A stretch of DNA of 64,000 nt from Hyphomicrobiaceae bacterium. Lineage in GTDB: Bacteria; Pseudomonadota; Alphaproteobacteria; Rhizobiales; Hyphomicrobiaceae. The notes below the pieces were generated by a model that saw only the letters and a program-made list of their open reading frames with translations, did no database searches and had not been told where the DNA came from. Position numbers and translations under genes: made by a program. The stretch is taken from assembly GCA_002919265.1 (NCBI GenBank), contig PKEY01000051.1, positions 36,947-100,946 on the forward strand, given 5' to 3'. Shown piece after piece: positions 59,701 through 64,000 of this stretch. How positions within the stretch are numbered: the first letter of the stretch is position 1; every line of letters starts with the position of its first letter.

Positions 59701-60456
59701 ATGTGTTCTTTAGAAGACGTTTTGTGGGAGGGGGTGCCTGAAATGTCTCCAACCCCGATTTGGAGTTCGGCGTTAGACTTTACTTACAAAGTGCTTGAAG
59801 CCCGTAGCGGGCCTGAGGTTCAGGACCTGCTCTTGGCCTTTGCACGTAGCTGGGGTTTTGAATACCTCGTTGTTTGCGATCTCCCAACGCCCGGCCAGTC
59901 CTTCAAAGTTGACGTTTGCAACTGGCCGGAAGACTTCCTGGAGGAGTGTGCACGCGATCTTTTTCGCTACGATCCGCTGCTAAGGCATGCTGCGCAAACC
60001 ACCGAGCCATTCTCGTGGTCAGAGGTCGAATGGGATCGCAGCAGGGGATCTCCTGAACAGCGCGTGATGGACCTGGCGGCCTCTTACGGCCTCAAGGATG
60101 GTTTCGTTGTGCCAGTAGTCGGTCTCGACGGCGAGCAAAGCTTGATTGGTCTCGCCGGCGATCGCGCAAAGTTGTTGGATCAGGAGCGACGAGCGCTACA
60201 CCTGGTGTGCCTCTATGCGCATCATGCCATTAAAGCAGTTAGAAAGCCTTCCAAGCATCGCATCCAAAAAGGTGCCCTTCAAGACTGCCTCGCCTACGCT
60301 TTTGTTGGACTGGACACGGATGCGATAACCGAGCGCACATCGTTGTCGGCCGGTGAAGTGCGCGCAGCCTGGAAAAGGGCTCAAGATGATCTGGGCGTAA
60401 GAGATCCTATGGGGGCGGCAGTCAAGGCCGCGGTGTTGGGAGCGATCAACCCTTGA
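59701..60456 (+). CDS. LuxR-family protein with autoinducer-binding-like domain and divergent HTH
   Basis: NWPEDFLEECARDLFRYDPLLRHAAQTTEPFSWSEVEW...YGLKDGFVVPVVG; C-terminal helix-turn-helix-like end DLGVRDPMGAAVKAAVLGAI. Confidence 0.82.
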   Translation: MCSLEDVLWEGVPEMSPTPIWSSALDFTYKVLEARSGPEVQDLLLAFARSWGFEYLVVCDLPTPGQSFKVDVCNWPEDFLEECARDLFRYDPLLRHAAQTTEPFSWSEVEWDRSRGSPEQRVMDLAASYGLKDGFVVPVVGLDGEQSLIGLAGDRAKLLDQERRALHLVCLYAHHAIKAVRKPSKHRIQKGALQDCLAYAFVGLDTDAITERTSLSAGEVRAAWKRAQDDLGVRDPMGAAVKAAVLGAINP

Positions 60457-60578
60457 AGCGTCGTGCGCTCAGGAAGGCCATCCCGGCTTGGCCGAGCCAG
60501 GCGGGATCCAATCAACGTATACGCGTTGCACGTGGCATATCGTATCCCAAGGGATGCAGTAGCGGATCGCCACTTGCG

Positions 60579-61250
60579 GTGACGCAGCCGGATTTTCTCG
60601 TGCACGTCGTCACCGCGGAAAACCGTCACTTCTACGAACGCGAACTCGAAGAGAGTTTCCGGCTGCGCCATCGCGTCTATGCGATGGAATATGGCTGGGG
60701 GGCGTTCCGTCGACCTGATGGTCGCGAAACCGACCGGTACGATTGCTCCGAAGCCATCTATCTTCTGGCATTGGAGGAGGGGACCGGGCGATTGATTGGT
60801 GGCGCGCGCCTGGTGCCTACCATTGAGGGGCCGACCTTGAGCGGGCTAAGAGGGCTGACGACCTTCTCGGTGCCCCGCTCGCCGTTCATCTATCACCTTT
60901 CTCGTATCGTCGTGGTGCCGGAACGGCGTGAATACCCGGGCCTCAACCTCGTAGCCTCGGCCCTTCTATGTGCAGCGCAGGAGTATTGCCTGGCCGAGGA
61001 CATCGAGCAGCTTACATTGCTCATCCGCACGTCCCAGCTACCTCAGTACCTGGCGCTTGGATGGAACCCGCAGCCGCTTGGCTTGCCCGTAAGCCTGTGG
61101 GGGGCGTCCCTCATCCCCATAATCGTTGACGTGTCGGAGGCGGCGCTCAACACCACCAGGACGAAGCGATCCATTCGGGGCTCAGTGCTCGTTCGGAGGG
61201 GCATCACGCTTCCCGCCGTCAAAGTTCGGTCCGTGGGTCGCCTGAACTGA
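60579..61250 (+). CDS. LuxI-family acyl-homoserine lactone synthase
   Basis: FRLRHRVYAMEYGW...DGRETDRYD (E, D, D); IGGARLVPT; HLSRIVVVPE; GTG start at 60579 preferred, TTG at 60453 possible. Confidence 0.88.
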   Translation: MTQPDFLVHVVTAENRHFYERELEESFRLRHRVYAMEYGWGAFRRPDGRETDRYDCSEAIYLLALEEGTGRLIGGARLVPTIEGPTLSGLRGLTTFSVPRSPFIYHLSRIVVVPERREYPGLNLVASALLCAAQEYCLAEDIEQLTLLIRTSQLPQYLALGWNPQPLGLPVSLWGASLIPIIVDVSEAALNTTRTKRSIRGSVLVRRGITLPAVKVRSVGRLN

Positions 61251-61330
61251 AAGGTTGACCCTATGCAATTCAATGAGAGTCGCTACGATGGCACCCGGAT
61301 TCTGGGTCTGCCAAGGAGGACACATAAGGC

Positions 61331-62089
61331 ATGACAGGTACAGGAAAAGTAGCCCTCGTGACTGGCGCCGGCAGCGGTATTGGGCGCGCTTCAGCGCTTG
61401 CGTTGCAGCGTAACGGCTATCACGTGGTTCTGGCGGGGCGGCGGAAAGAGGAGCTCGAAAATACCGCGAGCATGGCGAAGGAGGGCGGGGGGCGTATGCT
61501 CGTCGTGCCTACGGACGTCAGCGACGCAAATTCGGTGAAGGCGCTGTTCGCAAAGACGGTCGAAACGTTCGGGCGGCTAGACGTCCTCTTCAATAACGCC
61601 GGCATGGGAGCGCCAGCCGTACCCATGGAGGACCTGCCGCTGGAAACCTGGCAGAAGGTCGTGGACGTCAACCTGACCGGCTCGTTCCTGTGTGCGCAGG
61701 AAGCGATCCGGATCATGAAGTCTCAGACGCCCAAGGGCGGCCGGATCATCAACAATGGCTCGATCTCGGCGCACGCGCCGCGTCCCAACTCCGTTGCCTA
61801 TACGGCCACGAAGCATGCGATCACTGGTCTGACGAAATCGATTTCGCTGGATGGTCGTGCGCACGACATCGCGTGCTCGCAGATCGACATTGGCAATGCC
61901 GATACGCCGATGGGTGGCCGGATGAAGTTCGGTGTGCCGCAGGCGAATGGCACCGTCGCGCCCGAGCCGGTGATGGACGTCGAGCATGTCGCGGATGCCA
62001 TCGTCTTCATCGCCAACCTGCCGCTCGATGCGAACGTGCAGTTCATGACCATTATGGCGACGAAGATGCCCTTCGTGGGCCGTGGCTGA
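61331..62089 (+). CDS. SDR family oxidoreductase
   Basis: [50 protein letters not shown]. Confidence 0.93.
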   Translation: MTGTGKVALVTGAGSGIGRASALALQRNGYHVVLAGRRKEELENTASMAKEGGGRMLVVPTDVSDANSVKALFAKTVETFGRLDVLFNNAGMGAPAVPMEDLPLETWQKVVDVNLTGSFLCAQEAIRIMKSQTPKGGRIINNGSISAHAPRPNSVAYTATKHAITGLTKSISLDGRAHDIACSQIDIGNADTPMGGRMKFGVPQANGTVAPEPVMDVEHVADAIVFIANLPLDANVQFMTIMATKMPFVGRG

Positions 62090-62212
62090 AGCAGGTAAAA
62101 GAAGCAAACGGATGCGCGCACGGGGCGCGCATCCACTCCGACGTCTGAGGGAAGAAATACAGCGCCGAGCCCGAACCCATCCGGCCGTTCCATCCAAACG
62201 AAAGCGTTCAGC

Positions 62213-62707
62213 TCAGCTACGCGACAAGGCGATCGTCACGCCTTTCAGGTTGGATCCCTCCGTCGAAATCGAAACGGCTTGACGCGAGCCTTCCGTGGAG
62301 ACGGACATGGATGCCGTCAGACCGCCGCCGACGATATCCATGTTGATCTTGCCAGCTGAGGCCCTGCCGGTCACTTCCCCGGAGGCGTTGAAGGTCCGCT
62401 CTTCCCAACGGCCAGTCAGGCGACCGTTCTGATTGATCAGACTGGCACGGATCTCGATCTTGTAGCTTGCAGAGGCGCAACGGATAGCAAGACCGAGCTC
62501 TGCACCCGCGCTCTTAGGATTGTAATAGGCGCGGCAGGTAATCTTTTCGGATTTGCCATCCGAAAAACGCACGCTCCCTCGACCGCTCCAGCTCCCGTCG
62601 AGCTCAGAGAACAGGCTACCGGCCGATTGAGCGTGGGCTCCCCCCACCGCAATGAGAGCCACGAAGCCGATGGCCATGGCAAGACGGGAGAAAAGCGGAC
62701 GCGGCAT
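62213..62707 (-). CDS. Small exported protein of unknown function
   Basis: MPRPLFSRLAMAIGFVALIAVGGAHAQS signal peptide; WSGRGSVRFSDGKSEKITCRAYY. Confidence 0.75.
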   Translation of the reverse strand: MPRPLFSRLAMAIGFVALIAVGGAHAQSAGSLFSELDGSWSGRGSVRFSDGKSEKITCRAYYNPKSAGAELGLAIRCASASYKIEIRASLINQNGRLTGRWEERTFNASGEVTGRASAGKINMDIVGGGLTASMSVSTEGSRQAVSISTEGSNLKGVTIALSRS

Positions 62708-62863
62708 CACAGCGGGATCCTCCTGCTGCTGACGTTGCGAATAATTCGAATCTATTTTGGAGGCCGGATTGCGCCGGAGCAAGTCGTGACTGTCCCAATC
62801 TAGCAACAGAAGCTTGAAAAACTGTAAGCGCAACTCCGACAACTCGGAACAAGAATTTCGGCA

Positions 62864-62896
62864 AAACAAAAACGCCGCTGGTTATCCAGCGGCGTC
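62864..62896 (-). terminator. Rho-independent terminator for cspA
   Basis: ACGCCGCTGG-TTAT-CCAGCGGCGT (62872-62895) followed on the minus strand by TTTTTGTTTT. Confidence 0.85.
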
Positions 62897-62924
62897 CAAA
62901 TAGTTCGCAGATCTTGCGTGCGCC

Positions 62925-63137
62925 TTAGGCGAGCGCGATTTGGCCGGCCTGCTTGCCGCGGCCGCGGCGATCCTCCTCGAGGACGAAGCTGACGCGATCG
63001 CCTTCGTTCAACGAACGAATGCCCGCGCGCTCCAGAGCGGTCGCATGTACGAATACGTCGTTTCCGCCTTGCTCTGGTGTAATGAAGCCGTAGCCTTTGG
63101 CCGTGTTGAAAAATTTCACGGTGCCTGTCAGTCGCAT
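62925..63137 (-). CDS. cspA: Cold-shock domain protein
   Basis: TGTVKFFNTAKGYGFITPEQGGNDVFVHATALERAG. Confidence 0.95.
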   Translation of the reverse strand: MRLTGTVKFFNTAKGYGFITPEQGGNDVFVHATALERAGIRSLNEGDRVSFVLEEDRRGRGKQAGQIALA

Positions 63138-63407
63138 AGGGTAGTACCTTCTTCCCGTTCAAACGCGTGCAGCAAGCCAGTCATTGGGTCCCACGCTACA
63201 GACCCAGAGATCTCAGATTGTCGGGAAAGAAACGGCCGGTGAGGGTCGCGCAGCTATCCGATATCTTGAGGGCGCACGCCACAGCAGCGGGCACCGGCAA
63301 AGCTCATATGACGTGTCGGCGGGGTAAAAGCAAGGACGAAATGAGATTTGCCGCAGTGGCTGGTTCGATTTCATCACGCCTGCGATTCCCCTTATGCGCG
63401 TCGCTGT

Positions 63408-63448
63408 GAAAAAAGTGCCCGGAAGAAGGGATCATCAAACCGGGCACT
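63408..63448 (-). terminator. Rho-independent terminator downstream of the DJ-1/PfpI gene
   Basis: AGTGCCCGG (63414-63422) / CCGGGCACT (63440-63448) followed on the minus strand by a T run. Confidence 0.75.
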
Positions 63449-63539
63449 CTGTCCGCCAAAATGCGCATACGACGCGCACTTGTCAGCGAGGTTTACAACT
63501 CGTGAACGTTCCAATGGTTCCTCATGCGTTCACGTTTTT

Positions 63540-64000
63540 TCACGCGGCCTTACGTCGGTCGTGATGCCGGCCTTCCTTTATTTCCTCGATGATCTTCGCG
63601 ACAAAGGGCTCGAGGTCTCCCGGATTTCGGCTTGTGATCAATCCGTTATCCACCACAACTGGCTCATCGCGCCAGTTCGCGCCAGCGTTGATCATGTCCG
63701 TTTTGATCGACTTGTAAGACGTTGCGTTCGCGCCTTTCACAACGCCGGCCTCAATCAGCAGCCATGGCCCATGGCAGATAGCGGCGAGCGGCTTGCCCGT
63801 TTCATAGAACTTCCTGACCAGCTGAACCGCTTTCTCATTTGTCCGCAGGAGATCAGGATTGATCTGTCCACCGGGAATGACCAGGGCGTGATATTGCTCT
63901 GGGTCGATATCCTCGAGATCTTTGTCGACCGGGATCTCCTGGCCCCAGTCCTTCATATCCCAACCGCGGATCACGTTGGGGCGCTGACGGTTCTTGGGCG
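63540..64000 (-). CDS. DJ-1/PfpI family protein, truncated by the right edge of the window
   Basis: YHALVIPGGQINPDLLRTNEKAVQLVRKF; LAAICHGPWLLIEAGVVKG (nucleophile Cys); frame stays open to 64000. Confidence 0.92.
   Translation of the reverse strand, partial: PKNRQRPNVIRGWDMKDWGQEIPVDKDLEDIDPEQYHALVIPGGQINPDLLRTNEKAVQLVRKFYETGKPLAAICHGPWLLIEAGVVKGANATSYKSIKTDMINAGANWRDEPVVVDNGLITSRNPGDLEPFVAKIIEEIKEGRHHDRRKAA

Noticed and set aside
1-64000. CRISPR arrays, transposases, integrases, rRNA
   Set aside because: No regular short direct repeats with spacers, no recognizable transposase/integrase motifs and no rRNA segments seen by eye

Overview
64 kb of a GC-rich alphaproteobacterial chromosome, probably Hyphomicrobiales; this placement is inferred from the sciP/fliJ/ctrA cluster, DUF1153, TRAP systems and BhcC-like proteins. 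I called about 60 genes, one elongator tRNA-Met and several hairpin terminators. I saw no CRISPR array, rRNA or transposase. Most of the window is ordinary metabolism: nadE, gltX, ugd, kdgK/eda, nadK, mnmA, a form-II CO-dehydrogenase-like cluster and a DctPQM TRAP operon. The least explained locus is 27.1-33.6 kb. It holds a class III cyclase-like protein with a diheme-b-like membrane anchor and a 2Fe-2S domain, in which two catalytic residues are replaced. Beside it is an 891-aa ABC-exporter-like protein whose Walker A, Q-loop, signature, catalytic Glu and H-loop are all eroded, and whose Q-loop-like segment appears three times. A glycosyltransferase and a NodB-like deacetylase are transcribed divergently. 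Other items worth checking: a periplasmic heme sensor / hybrid kinase / response regulator / adenylate cyclase operon (43-49 kb); a membrane protein ending in a D5-primase-like winged helix next to three near-consensus DnaA boxes (11.5-13.4 kb); a VWA protein plus a paired repeat protein (21.5-24.6 kb); and a luxR-luxI-SDR unit with a very divergent LuxR (59.7-62.1 kb). All family calls come from reading motifs by eye; no database searches were run.
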